Shown here one piece after another: positions 27,784 to 36,423 of a stretch of 64,000 bases of DNA (position 1 is its first letter; the number at the start of each line of letters is the position of its first letter). Position numbers and translations under genes: made by a program. The stretch is taken from NCBI GenBank assembly GCA_947473805.1, contig CANJGB010000014.1, forward strand, positions 26,877-90,876, written 5' to 3'. The DNA is from Alphaproteobacteria bacterium (GTDB lineage: Bacteria; Pseudomonadota; Alphaproteobacteria; Ferrovibrionales; Ferrovibrionaceae). The notes beneath the pieces were generated by a model. It made no database searches. It had not been told where the DNA came from and saw only the letters and a program-made list of their open reading frames with translations.

Positions 27784-28994
27784 GTGGCCGACCGCATGAC
27801 GAACCGGCGCAGGCCGAACCAGCAGGCGCAGGCACCGACGGCATAGGCGGCGAGCAACAGGCCCAGCTTCACCGGCGTGTCGGGTGCGGCCAGCGACACC
27901 ACGAAGGTCGCCACCGCGCCGGCCGAGACCTGCAGGAAACCCAGCAGCCCGCCGGCCGCACCCGCGCGCTCCGGCACCACGGCGACGGCGCCGACATTGA
28001 TGTTCGGCGCCGCCATGCCATGGCCGATCACGATAACCAGCATGGGCGCTATTATCGCCGCGATGCCGACGATCCCGGACAAGGCCAGGGCGACGAACGC
28101 GATGGACCCGACAGCGAACAGGACCACGCTGACATCGACCATCCGTTCCAGGCCGTGGCGCGTCACCAGACGGTTCGACAGGTTGGTGCCGATCAGGAAT
28201 CCGACCGTCGCGCAGGCGAGGGTGGGGCCGTAATTCTCCGGTGCCAGGCCCAGTCCCTGGATCAGCAGCACCGGTCCGGTGACAGCGAAGCTGAAGTACG
28301 CGCCGTACATCATGATGTTGGTGCCGGCAAAGGCCAGAAAGGCCGGTTGCGCCAGCAGCACGCGATAATCCGCCATCATGCTGGCGAAAAGGCCGCGATC
28401 GACGGCGCGGGATGTGCTGGTCTCGGGAAAGCGGCGCCACGCCCACAGGCCCAGCACCACCGCGGACAGCGCCTGGTACCAGAAGATGGCGCGCCAGCCG
28501 AACAGGTAGTCGATATAGCCGCCTATCACCGGCGCCACAATCGGTCCCGCCGACAGCACGATGATGACGGCCGACATGACCTTCGCGCCCTCGGTGCGGT
28601 CGTACAGGTCCAGCACCAGGCCGCGTGACAGGGTGAAGCCCACGGCCGCGCCGGTCGCCTGCACCAGGCGCGCCGCCAGCAGCGGCACGATGCTGCCCGA
28701 CAGCGCCACGCCCAGGCTGCCGGCCAGCCACAGGCCAAGGCCGACGAACATCATGCGCCGCCGGCCGTAATAGTCGCTCAACCCCCCGATGGCCAATTGC
28801 CCGACCGCGTTGCCGACAAGGAACAGGGTCAGTGCCAGCTGCACCATGCCGATGCCGGTGTTCAGTTCGCGCGCCATTTCCGGCAGGGCCGGCACGAACA
28901 TCGACGCCGACATCGAGCCGATACTGGCGATGGCCGTCGCCAGGATCATGATCGATCGCCGGCGCGTCCGTAGCGTGGGGTCCAGGGTCGTCAC
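27780..28994 (-). CDS. MFS transporter, Bcr/CflA-like (array member 2)
   Basis: Major facilitator of 404 residues. Motif A is GGLSDYYGRRR, the only one of the five with Tyr in place of Phe. The helix-5 motif is LSAGPIVAPVIGG and the conserved late motif is AAPNINVGAV. The start is a GTG at 28994 whose GTGA overlaps the stop of array member 3; an ATG 15 codons downstream would lose the coupling. Helix 1 begins shortly after (ILATAIASIGSMSASMFVPA). It is more divergent in the cytoplasmic loops than members 3 to 5. Confidence 0.92.
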   Translation of the reverse strand: MTTLDPTLRTRRRSIMILATAIASIGSMSASMFVPALPEMARELNTGIGMVQLALTLFLVGNAVGQLAIGGLSDYYGRRRMMFVGLGLWLAGSLGVALSGSIVPLLAARLVQATGAAVGFTLSRGLVLDLYDRTEGAKVMSAVIIVLSAGPIVAPVIGGYIDYLFGWRAIFWYQALSAVVLGLWAWRRFPETSTSRAVDRGLFASMMADYRVLLAQPAFLAFAGTNIMMYGAYFSFAVTGPVLLIQGLGLAPENYGPTLACATVGFLIGTNLSNRLVTRHGLERMVDVSVVLFAVGSIAFVALALSGIVGIAAIIAPMLVIVIGHGMAAPNINVGAVAVVPERAGAAGGLLGFLQVSAGAVATFVVSLAAPDTPVKLGLLLAAYAVGACACWFGLRRFVMRSAT

Positions 28995-30196
28995 GCGTTG
29001 TTTGCCGGGCGGGCGAGGCGACGCACGGCAAACCAGCTCAGCGGCACCGCCGCGCCTACCGCCAGCAGCAGCCAGCGGAACGTCGCGTCGTCGCGCGGCG
29101 CCAGCACGACCACCAGCAGGGTGGCGACGATGGTGCCGGTAATCTGCATGAAGCCCATCAGGCCGGCGGCCGCACCGGCCTTGTTGCGGATCGCGCTGAC
29201 CGCACCGGCGGCAAGGTTCGGCGCCGCCAGCCCTTCGCCCAGCAGGATGATGAAATAGGCCGCGACGATGGCCGCCACCGTCACCGCATCGGCCAGCGTC
29301 GCCGCGAAGAACCACAACGTGCCGAGGAACGAGAAGCAGGCGCCCGCCCACACCATGACCTCGATGCCGCGCCGTACCGTCATCCGGTTCGAGATCACCG
29401 TGCCACACATGAAGCCCACCGTCGCCACCAGAAGCAGCGGGCCGTAATGCTCGGCGTGAACACCCAGGTTCTCGATCAGCAGTACCGGGCTGACCATGGC
29501 AAAGACGTATGACACGATGAACACCATGGTCGAGGTGCCGGCATAGGCCAGGAAACCCTTGTGGGTCGCCAGCGCGCGGTAGTCCGTCATCGCACCCGCA
29601 AACGGATTGGCGGCGGTGCGCTGGTGCTTGTTGCTCTCGGGGAAGGAAAACCACGCCCACACCAAAGTCAGGCCCACCGACACGGCCGTAAAGGCGAAGA
29701 TCGCGCGCCAGCCCAGATAGACCGCCAGATAACCGCCGGCGGTCGGTCCCAGGATTGGCCCCATGGAATAGGCCAGCACCATCAGCGACATCGCCTTGGC
29801 CGCTTCTTCGCGCTCGAACACGTCTCGCACAACGGCGCGGGCGACCGTCAGCGTTGCTGATACCCCCACCGCCTGGAACACCCGCGCCACCAGCAGCACC
29901 TCGATATTCGGCGTCAGCGCGATGACGATGCTGGCGACGACAAGGATCGCCATGCCGGCCAGCACGACCCGCCGCCGGCCGAAATAGTCGCTGAGCGTCC
30001 CCATGGTCAGCTGGCCGATGGCATTGCCGACAAGGTAGGTGGTGAAGGCCAGCTGGATGGCCTGGATCGGTGTGCCCAGCGATGTCGCCATTTGCGGCAT
30101 GGCCGGCAGGAACATCATGCCGGCCGCCGTGCTGAACCCCGCGACGCAGGCCGCCATCACCAGGACGCGGCGTTTGCTCGGCAGGGGCGGGGTCAT
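28991..30196 (-). CDS. MFS transporter, Bcr/CflA-like (array member 3)
   Basis: Major facilitator of 401 residues starting MTPPLPSKRRVLVMAA. Motif A is GTLSDYFGRRR, the helix-5 motif is YSMGPILGPTAGG and the late conserved motif is AAPNLAAGAV. ARAVVRDVFEREEAAKAM corresponds to the equivalent loop in its neighbours. Start and stop both overlap the adjoining MFS genes by 4 bases. Same predicted topology (12 helices) and role as the other members. Confidence 0.93.
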   Translation of the reverse strand: MTPPLPSKRRVLVMAACVAGFSTAAGMMFLPAMPQMATSLGTPIQAIQLAFTTYLVGNAIGQLTMGTLSDYFGRRRVVLAGMAILVVASIVIALTPNIEVLLVARVFQAVGVSATLTVARAVVRDVFEREEAAKAMSLMVLAYSMGPILGPTAGGYLAVYLGWRAIFAFTAVSVGLTLVWAWFSFPESNKHQRTAANPFAGAMTDYRALATHKGFLAYAGTSTMVFIVSYVFAMVSPVLLIENLGVHAEHYGPLLLVATVGFMCGTVISNRMTVRRGIEVMVWAGACFSFLGTLWFFAATLADAVTVAAIVAAYFIILLGEGLAAPNLAAGAVSAIRNKAGAAAGLMGFMQITGTIVATLLVVVLAPRDDATFRWLLLAVGAAVPLSWFAVRRLARPANNA

Positions 30197-31404
30197 GGCT
30201 TCGCGGGCCGTGTGCGCAGCACCAGCCAGCCGGCAATGGCCAGCGCGCTGAACGGGATCATGACCAGGCCGAAGTCCAGCGTGCTGCCGATCTCGAGGCG
30301 CGAGACAATGAAGGTGCCGACGCCCGCGCCGCCGATCTGCAGGAAGCCCAGCAGGCCCGCCGCCGTGCCGGCAATGCGCGGCATCACGCTGATCGCACCG
30401 GTTGCGAAATTGGGCGAGGCCAGGCCCTGGCCGGTCAGGGCGATGAGCATTGGCCCCAGCACCGCGACGATAGGGTTGACGCCCAGCAGCGACAGGACCG
30501 TCACCAGTGACGTGCCCAGCATGAACATGCTGATGCCGATCATGATCATGCGCTCCAGCCCAACGCGCACCGTCAGCCGGTTCGACAGCGTGCTGCCCAG
30601 CACGAACCCGATTGTCGAGAGGATCACCATCAGCCCGTATTCCTGCGCCGGCATGCCGTACACATGGATCAGCAGGACCGGCGCGGTCGCGACGAACACC
30701 CAGAACGCGGCGAAGGTCAGCATGTAGGTTATGCTGAACGACAGGAACGCGCGGTTGGTGATCAGCAGGCGATAGTCCGACAGCATGCCGCGCACCATGT
30801 TGGCCGGCACGTGCTGCGTCGTGTTTGTTTCCGGAAACGCGAACCACGCCCAGAGGGCCATGGCGCCGATGCTCAGCGCCGAAAACCAGAAGATCGCCCG
30901 CCAGTCGAAGAAGAAGATCAGATAGCCGCCGATCAGCGGCGCGACAATGGGCCCCAGCGACTGCGCCATCATGACAAGCGACATGGCGCGCGCGCCTTGC
31001 GCCCGGTCGAACAGGTCGCGCACCACGGCGCGGCTGACCGTGATCATGGCCGAGGTGCCGACGGCCTGGATCAGCCGCATGGCCAGCAGCACGCCGATGC
31101 TGTCGGTCAGCGCGCAGCCGATACTGGCGAAGATGATCATGGCCAGGCCCGATAGCAGCACGCGCCGCCTGCCAAAATAATCGCTGAGCGCGCCCATGGT
31201 CGGTTGGCCCGCCGCATTGCCGAACAGGTAGGTGGTGATCGCCAACTGCACCATGCCGATGCTGGTGTTCAGCCCCTTGGCCATTTCCGGCATGGCCGGC
31301 ACGAACATGACGCTGGCCGCCAGGCTGAACGAGGTGCCCAGCGCCGCGATGACCAGCACCGCGCGCTTGCGGCTGGGCGTGATCTGCAGGGCGGGCGTCG
31401 TCAT
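30193..31404 (-). CDS. MFS transporter, Bcr/CflA-like (array member 4)
   Basis: Major facilitator of 403 residues. Motif A is GALSDYFGRRR, preceded by an unusual Gln-Pro-Thr (AAGQPTMG) where the paralogues mostly have GQLxMG or GQLxIG. The helix-5 motif is QSLGPIVAPLIGG and the late motif ASPNFATGAI. ARAVVRDLFDRAQGARAM marks the conserved cytoplasmic loop. It overlaps both neighbours by ATGA. Its short N-terminus is basic (TPSRKRAVLV), consistent with a cytoplasmic start. Confidence 0.93.
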   Translation of the reverse strand: MTTPALQITPSRKRAVLVIAALGTSFSLAASVMFVPAMPEMAKGLNTSIGMVQLAITTYLFGNAAGQPTMGALSDYFGRRRVLLSGLAMIIFASIGCALTDSIGVLLAMRLIQAVGTSAMITVSRAVVRDLFDRAQGARAMSLVMMAQSLGPIVAPLIGGYLIFFFDWRAIFWFSALSIGAMALWAWFAFPETNTTQHVPANMVRGMLSDYRLLITNRAFLSFSITYMLTFAAFWVFVATAPVLLIHVYGMPAQEYGLMVILSTIGFVLGSTLSNRLTVRVGLERMIMIGISMFMLGTSLVTVLSLLGVNPIVAVLGPMLIALTGQGLASPNFATGAISVMPRIAGTAAGLLGFLQIGGAGVGTFIVSRLEIGSTLDFGLVMIPFSALAIAGWLVLRTRPAKP

Positions 31405-32615
31405 GCCGACCGCACTGCGTGGCGGCGCAGCGACAACCACCAGCCAATGGCGGCCAGGCCGAACGCGAACAGCAGCACGCCGAACGAAATGGCGTCGCGT
31501 GGCGCCACGATGGCGGCAATGACGGTGGCGGTCGAGGCGCCGGCGATCTGCATGAAGCCCATCAGGCCCGACGCCGCGCCCGCCATGCCCGGCCGTACGC
31601 TGATTGCGCCGGTCGACAGGTTGGGCGAAGCCAGCCCTTGCGCGAGCAGGGCGGCGAACAAAGGCGCCAGCAGCGAAACGATGATGACCTTGGTGCTGGT
31701 GGCGTCGTGCAGCACGATGCCCGACAGCAGGATCAGTCCGGTGGCCACCGCGAAGCCTGCCGTGCCCAGCGTGATCATCCGCTCGATCCGCACGCGCCCC
31801 GACAGCCGGTTCGACAACAGCGTCCCCAGCGTGAACCCGAGCGTCGGCAGCAGCATGATCGGACCGTAATGTTCCGACGGCACTTTCAGCGTTTCGATGA
31901 ACAAAACCGGCGCCGCCACCGCAAACACGAAGAAGCCCGAGAAGGTGATCATGTTGGTTACCGCATAGGCGAGGAAAGCGCGGTCGCGCAGCAACTGGCC
32001 ATAGTCGATGAACATGCCGCGCACGGGGTTTGCCTGCGCGCGCTGGGTCTGGTGGGTTTCCGGGAAGCCACGCCACGCCCACAGGCCCAGCAGGCCGACC
32101 GACAGCGCGCTGAACAGGAACACTGCCCGCCAGCCGAAGAAATGGTTCACATAGCCGCCAATGACCGGCGCGAGAATCGGTCCCAGCGAGAAGGCGAGGA
32201 TCAGCATCGACATCGCCTTGGCACCCGCCTCGCGGCCATACAGGTCACGCACCACGGCGCGTGCGGTCGACACGGTGGCCGAGGGGCCCAGCGCCTGCAG
32301 CACGCGCAAGGCCAGCAAGGTCTCCACATTGGGCGCGGCTGCGCAGGCGAGGCTTGCCAGCACCAGCAGCGTCACACCTGACAGCAGCACGACACGCCGG
32401 CCGAAATAATCGCTGAGCGGCCCCATGGCCAGCTGGCCCACCGCGTTGCCGGTCATGAACGCGGTCAAGGCAAGCTGCACCAGGCTGACGCTGGTGTTGA
32501 GGCCCGCCGCAATGTCGATCATCGCCGGCAGGAAGATCATGGCCGACGCCATGCTGAAGGCGGTGATGCCGGCAGCCATGGCCAGCACGGCCCCCTTGCT
32601 GCCCTGTACCGGCAT
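31401..32615 (-). CDS. MFS transporter, Bcr/CflA-like (array member 5, most 5')
   Basis: Major facilitator of 404 residues, first of the five-gene array and directly downstream of purU (5-base gap). Motif A is GPLSDYFGRRV, the helix-5 motif is FSLGPILAPVIGG and the late motif ASPNLSTGAI. ARAVVRDLYGREAGAKAM is the shared loop. It overlaps array member 4 (ATGA). With five paralogues in one mRNA, distinct specificities seem likelier than gene dosage, but that is inference. Confidence 0.93.
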   Translation of the reverse strand: MPVQGSKGAVLAMAAGITAFSMASAMIFLPAMIDIAAGLNTSVSLVQLALTAFMTGNAVGQLAMGPLSDYFGRRVVLLSGVTLLVLASLACAAAPNVETLLALRVLQALGPSATVSTARAVVRDLYGREAGAKAMSMLILAFSLGPILAPVIGGYVNHFFGWRAVFLFSALSVGLLGLWAWRGFPETHQTQRAQANPVRGMFIDYGQLLRDRAFLAYAVTNMITFSGFFVFAVAAPVLFIETLKVPSEHYGPIMLLPTLGFTLGTLLSNRLSGRVRIERMITLGTAGFAVATGLILLSGIVLHDATSTKVIIVSLLAPLFAALLAQGLASPNLSTGAISVRPGMAGAASGLMGFMQIAGASTATVIAAIVAPRDAISFGVLLFAFGLAAIGWWLSLRRHAVRSA

Positions 32616-32620
32616 CGCGG

Positions 32621-33475
32621 CTATCGGAACACCACGGTGCGGTGGCCGTTCAGCAGCACCCGGTGCTCGATGTGGAAGCGCACCGCGCGCGCCAGCACGA
32701 TGTTCTCGATGTCGCGGCCGATGGCAACCAGGTCGTCCACCGTCTGCGTATGGTCAACGCGCTCGACCTCCTGCTCGATGATCGGTCCTTCGTCCAGAGT
32801 GTCGGTCACGTAGTGCGCGGTGGCGCCGATCAGCTTGACGCCGCGTTCATGCGCCTGGCGATACGGCGCAGCGCCCTTGAAGCTGGGCAGGAACGAGTGG
32901 TGGATGTTGATCGCCCGCCCGGCGAAGCGCCGCGCCATGGCCGAGCTCAGCACCTGCATGTAGCGGGCGAGGATGACGAGGTCGATGCGCGCATCCTCGG
33001 CCAGTTTCGCGATGGCCGCTTCCTGTGCGGCGCGGTTGGTCGCGTCCACCGACAGGTGATGGAACGGAATGCCGTGCCAGTCCGCCAGCGGCTTGAGGTC
33101 GGCATGGTTCGACACGATGGCCGGTATCTCGACCGGCAATGTGCCGGCGCGGTGCCGGTACAGCAGGTCGTTCAGGCAGTGGTCGAACCTGGACACCAGG
33201 ATCATCAGCCGCGCCTTGCGCCGGCCGTCATGCACCTGCCAGTCCATGTTGAACGGCCCGCCGACCGTCGCGGCGAACGCATCGCTCAGCGCCGGTGTCC
33301 AGTTGGTCTCGGCATCGAACACGGTGCGCATGAAGAAGCGCTTCGTGCCGGTATCGGCGAAATACGCCGCCTCGACGATGTTGATCCGCCGCGCGGCAAA
33401 GAACGTCGCCACGGCGGCGACAATGCCGATGGTGTCGGGACAGGAAACGGTCAGGCAATGATGCGGGGCGGACAT
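32621..33475 (-). CDS. purU: Formyltetrahydrofolate deformylase
   Basis: Hydrolyses 10-formyl-tetrahydrofolate to formate and tetrahydrofolate, balancing one-carbon pools. The 284 residues have an N-terminal ACT domain (about 5-80, LTVSCPDTIGIVAAVATFF) and a C-terminal formyl-transferase-like domain with INIHHSFLPSFKGAAPYRQ and DTLDEGPIIEQ. ATG 33475 is preferred over an upstream TTG because MSAPHHCLTV matches the usual beginning. It is the first gene of the operon that continues into the MFS array. Confidence 0.96.
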   Translation of the reverse strand: MSAPHHCLTVSCPDTIGIVAAVATFFAARRINIVEAAYFADTGTKRFFMRTVFDAETNWTPALSDAFAATVGGPFNMDWQVHDGRRKARLMILVSRFDHCLNDLLYRHRAGTLPVEIPAIVSNHADLKPLADWHGIPFHHLSVDATNRAAQEAAIAKLAEDARIDLVILARYMQVLSSAMARRFAGRAINIHHSFLPSFKGAAPYRQAHERGVKLIGATAHYVTDTLDEGPIIEQEVERVDHTQTVDDLVAIGRDIENIVLARAVRFHIEHRVLLNGHRTVVFR

Positions 33476-33655
33476 GGGAACCGGGGGCAATCAGGCGGGG
33501 AAAATGGCAAGGCCGCCGCGCACCCGCTGCCTGTCTCCGCCGGATGGGCAGGGCAGCCACCCCACGCTTCGTCCGTCGAAGCATAAGCGCGTTTCCGCCC
33601 CGGCCTCACACCCTGCTTAGCATGGGGCCCGGCCCCCTGTCGCCCGCTGCCGAGC

Positions 33656-34186
33656 CTATTGGTCGGCCGTAAACAAGACGCTGCGACCGGCCTTGGCCGC
33701 GCGTTCGAACAGGGCGCGCACGTTCTGGAAGCAGTCCCATGAGTATTCGAGGTCTTCCTCGCCATATTCCGGCCAGACGTCCTTGCAGCGCACCCGGTAG
33801 TTTTCCGCAAACCAGTCCTGCGTAATGGCCGCGAGGGCGAGAGCGACGGCGGGCACTTTATCCGCATCCACCAGCCGCATAATGTAATCAGCGTTCCCGA
33901 CCGGCGTGTCATGCAGGTTGCGGCCGCCCATGATGCAGAGCCGCAATTCCTCTGGTCCCGATTTTTGAAGCATGTCTTCAGTGAAACGGCTCTCCCCGTT
34001 GGGATAGCCGGTAAGCGTGCGGTGGATGCCGTCCCAGGCCTTGTCAGACTCGGCCAGGAACTCCTTGTCCCAGGCTTCCTCGATGTCCTCCTGCAGATAG
34101 TCGATCCGCTCGTCACCGGGCGGCAGCGACAGCAGCTTTTTCTCCTGCTCTTCGGTCAGCGCAAAATGCACTCCCAGACAAGACAT
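33656..34186 (-). CDS. DUF1877 (YfbM-like) family protein
   Basis: Cytoplasmic protein of 176 residues. The N-terminus MSCLGVHFALTEEQEKKLLS and the later EYSWDCFQNVRALFERAAKAG fit the YfbM/DUF1877 family, whose function is unknown. It is acidic, with no signal peptide or membrane segment. SD GGAGAAGGG lies directly upstream. It is preceded by an AT-rich 72-base gap after the DUF305 gene, so it may have its own promoter. The 180 bases between its stop and purU hold no evident feature. Confidence 0.85.
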   Translation of the reverse strand: MSCLGVHFALTEEQEKKLLSLPPGDERIDYLQEDIEEAWDKEFLAESDKAWDGIHRTLTGYPNGESRFTEDMLQKSGPEELRLCIMGGRNLHDTPVGNADYIMRLVDADKVPAVALALAAITQDWFAENYRVRCKDVWPEYGEEDLEYSWDCFQNVRALFERAAKAGRSVLFTADQ

Positions 34187-34258
34187 GGCCCTTCTCCATA
34201 TTCATGATTTGTTCTCATATTTCTATGATGCATGAATTATGGATATGCAACTTAAAAG
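34187..34258 (-). promoter_or_regulatory. AT-rich possible promoter for the DUF1877 gene
   Basis: This 72-base gap is conspicuously AT-rich for the region. On the minus strand TTGCAT is followed after 17 bases by CATAGA, a plausible but weak -35/-10 pair, and palindromic pieces AACTTTTAAGTT and TTCATG/CATGAA occur. The assignment is tentative. Confidence 0.3.
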
Positions 34259-34615
34259 TTAGTTCTTCGGCTGCTTCGCCAGCCACGCCTTCATGAAGGC
34301 GATCTCGCTTTCCTGCGCCTTGACGATGTCCTGTGCCAGCTTGCGCAGTTCGGGGTCCTTGCCATGCGCCAGCACGACTTGCGCCATGTCGATGGCGCCC
34401 TGGTGGTGGGGAATCATGCCGGTGGCGAAGTCGCGGTCGGCATTGCCGGTAAAGGCGATAGCCATGCCCTTGTGCATGGGCTCGTTGGCTGCCTTGAACG
34501 CGGTGGTCGAGGGCGCGTCGCCCGACTTGCCCCCGCCATGGTGGTCGTGGTTCTGCGCCAGGGCGAAGCCGGCAAGGGCAGTAAGGCCGGCGGCGAGGAC
34601 GAGGGATTTCAGCAT
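34259..34615 (-). CDS. DUF305 family periplasmic His/Met-rich protein
   Basis: Secreted protein of 118 residues with a signal peptide (MLKSLVLAAGLTALAGFALA-Q). The mature part starts with a His-rich patch (NHDHHGGG) and has the DUF305 signature GMIPHHQGAIDMAQVVLAHG, whose His and Met residues resemble a metal site; members such as CopM bind copper. The ATG at 34615 has GGAG upstream; an earlier in-frame start would spoil the signal peptide. A role in copper handling or periplasmic redox is inferred from family only. Confidence 0.88.
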   Translation of the reverse strand: MLKSLVLAAGLTALAGFALAQNHDHHGGGKSGDAPSTTAFKAANEPMHKGMAIAFTGNADRDFATGMIPHHQGAIDMAQVVLAHGKDPELRKLAQDIVKAQESEIAFMKAWLAKQPKN

Positions 34616-34684
34616 CGGTACATCTCCGTCTTTGATGCAGCCGATGATCCACCCTCCCATCGTGGCAAGGTCAAGCGCGGATAC

Positions 34685-35155
34685 TCAGGCATCGAGCGGC
34701 ACCCAAATTTCGACCAGGCCGGTGCCGGTCATCGGGTTGAACTCGGGGCCGTAGCGTTCGAACGTCGGCGCCGACGCCGCCTTGCGGCCCGAGGCCGGCA
34801 GCCACTCGGTCCAGATCGCGGTCAGCGTCGTGCGCAGCGTCGAGATATGGCTGCGGTGGCTGAACACGGCGTAGTGCCGCGCGGGAATCTGCACGGTCGC
34901 GAATCCCGCCGGCATGCCGCCGCCATCCGTCACCTCGACGCCGGCGACATATTCGAAGCTCTTGTCCTCGTGGAAGTCGTGGCACACGCCATAGGCCACG
35001 CCGGCCACCTGGTTCGGCACCCGGCCGAAATAGCCGCCGAACCGCATCCACAGGGCCGGAATGCCCTGCGCGCCGTTCTCGAAGGTGAAACGTCCGCCAA
35101 GGCCGGCGACGAGCATCGCCTTGCCATCCTGGAACCGCGGGGCTTCAAGGGTCAT
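34685..35155 (-). CDS. GyrI-like small-molecule-binding domain protein
   Basis: A stand-alone effector-binding domain (GyrI/AraC C-terminal type) of 156 residues without a DNA-binding part. Characteristic segments are FGGYFGRVPNQVAGVAYGVC, FEYVAGVEVTDGG, IPARHYAVFSHRSHIS and the C-terminal EIWVPLDA. Related proteins bind or hydrolyse small molecules, or bind gyrase as in E. coli SbmC. Its ATG overlaps the tag stop (ATGA), suggesting a joint role with the DNA-repair glycosylase. Confidence 0.87.
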   Translation of the reverse strand: MTLEAPRFQDGKAMLVAGLGGRFTFENGAQGIPALWMRFGGYFGRVPNQVAGVAYGVCHDFHEDKSFEYVAGVEVTDGGGMPAGFATVQIPARHYAVFSHRSHISTLRTTLTAIWTEWLPASGRKAASAPTFERYGPEFNPMTGTGLVEIWVPLDA

Positions 35156-35739
35156 GACAACTCCGCGTGCCGGTGGCAGGTGACGACATGGTCGTTGACC
35201 ATGCCCACTGCCTGCATAAAGGCATAGACGATGGTGGGGCCGACGAAGTTGAAGCCTTCGGCGCGCAGCGCCTTCGACAAAGCCAGGCTCTCCTTCGTTT
35301 CGGCAGGGATCTTCCCCGCCTTCCACTTGTTCTGCAGCACCTTGCCGTCGGTGAACTGCCAGATGAACCCAGCGAAGCCGCCATCGCGCTCCATGATCTT
35401 GTGCCACGCCTGCGCGCTCTTGATCGAGCTCTCGATCTTCGAGCGGTTGCGCACGATGCCGGCATCCAGCATCAGCTTCTCGACCTTCTTCGGTGTATAG
35501 CGGGCGATCTTGGCGGGCTCGAAGCCATCGAACGCGCGGCGGAAATTCTCGCGCTTGCGCAGGATGGTGATCCACGACAGGCCGGCCTGGAAACCGTCGA
35601 GGATCAGCTTCTCGAACAGGGCGCGGTGGTCGCGCTCCGGCACGCCCCATTCCGTGTCGTGGTAGTGGACGTACAGCGGGTCTTCGCCACACCAGTGGCA
35701 ACGCGCCTTGCCATCGGCACTTGAACTGGCTTGCGGCAT
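35152..35739 (-). CDS. tag: DNA-3-methyladenine glycosylase I
   Basis: Removes 3-methyladenine from alkylated DNA in base-excision repair. The 195 residues have the zinc-site N-terminus RCHWCGEDPLYVHYHDTEWG and C-terminal TCHRHAEL, plus FEKLILDGFQAGLSWITIL and NFVGPTIVYAFMQAVGMVNDH. ATG 35739 has GAGGAGG upstream. It is coupled to a GyrI-like gene. Confidence 0.96.
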   Translation of the reverse strand: MPQASSSADGKARCHWCGEDPLYVHYHDTEWGVPERDHRALFEKLILDGFQAGLSWITILRKRENFRRAFDGFEPAKIARYTPKKVEKLMLDAGIVRNRSKIESSIKSAQAWHKIMERDGGFAGFIWQFTDGKVLQNKWKAGKIPAETKESLALSKALRAEGFNFVGPTIVYAFMQAVGMVNDHVVTCHRHAELS

Positions 35740-35786
35740 GCCGCCTCCTCGCTGTGTGATTTCAACGGACAGCTAGGATATGTCGC

Positions 35787-36326
35787 TCACTCCTGCGGGT
35801 CCACGTATCTTGCGGGGTCTGTAACTTCAACCTTGCCGCTGTCGCAGTCGATGCCGGTACGTCTGCGCTGGGCGCCGAAGTCCATGACCAGCAGCAGCTT
35901 GTTGACGGTACTGCCGTCGTTCGACAGCGGCAGCAGCAGGCGCTGCACCTTGACCCGCGTATCGTCGGGCACGGGATAGGCATTTTCCACGTATAGCGGC
36001 CGGCCGGTGGCGACGACGCGCTGATAGATGCCGTCGAAATATTCCAGGCGCTCGCCGCTCAGCACCTCGTCCAGGTGCTTGCCGGTATGGTCGGAGCCGA
36101 ACGCCTCGTTGATGCGGGTTCCCAGCAGCGAGCAGCGCAGGCGCGGGCCTACCACGTCGAGGATGCCGATATGCGGCAGCAGCGACACGATGTCGGCAGG
36201 ATCGATATCGGCGCGCGTCGGCATGGCGCGCCCGTATCGCTTCGACTGCCAGTACTGCAGCATCTCAAATAGAAGCGGACTCACCTCCTCGGGACCGAGG
36301 TTGGCGACGTCGCGTGTGTCCGGCAC
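35787..36326 (-). CDS. PAS-domain protein (PAS_5 type)
   Basis: About 179 residues of a single PAS-like module without an attached output domain. Segments include SPLLFEMLQYWQSKR, MPTRADIDPADIVSLLPHIG and LEYFDGIYQRVVATGRPLYV, a pattern frequent in alphaproteobacterial PAS_5 proteins. GTG 36326 is chosen because a GGGGG stretch sits at the right distance; an upstream TTG at 36341 would add five residues and has no ribosome-binding site. It may sense a ligand or redox state for a partner protein; nothing in the neighbourhood identifies one. Confidence 0.78.
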   Translation of the reverse strand: MPDTRDVANLGPEEVSPLLFEMLQYWQSKRYGRAMPTRADIDPADIVSLLPHIGILDVVGPRLRCSLLGTRINEAFGSDHTGKHLDEVLSGERLEYFDGIYQRVVATGRPLYVENAYPVPDDTRVKVQRLLLPLSNDGSTVNKLLLVMDFGAQRRRTGIDCDSGKVEVTDPARYVDPQE

Positions 36327-36423
36327 CTGCCGTACCCCCAAGCTTTATTAGCCACGCGGGCCGTTTGAAGCACATTCGGGGGAAATTGTTAAGGTGTAAT
36401 CCCGCTGTTGGTGTGCCTGTATT

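Noticed and set aside
26575..31519. Long minus-strand frames of over 800 codons each that join neighbouring MFS genes
   Set aside because: They are extensions of each MFS reading frame through the shadow frame of the preceding gene. The ATGA/GTGA starts with normal MFS N-termini are far more likely.
36327..36341. TTG start for the PAS-domain gene
   Set aside because: It lacks a ribosome-binding site, whereas the GTG five codons later has a GGGGG stretch at good spacing. The difference does not affect the PAS domain.
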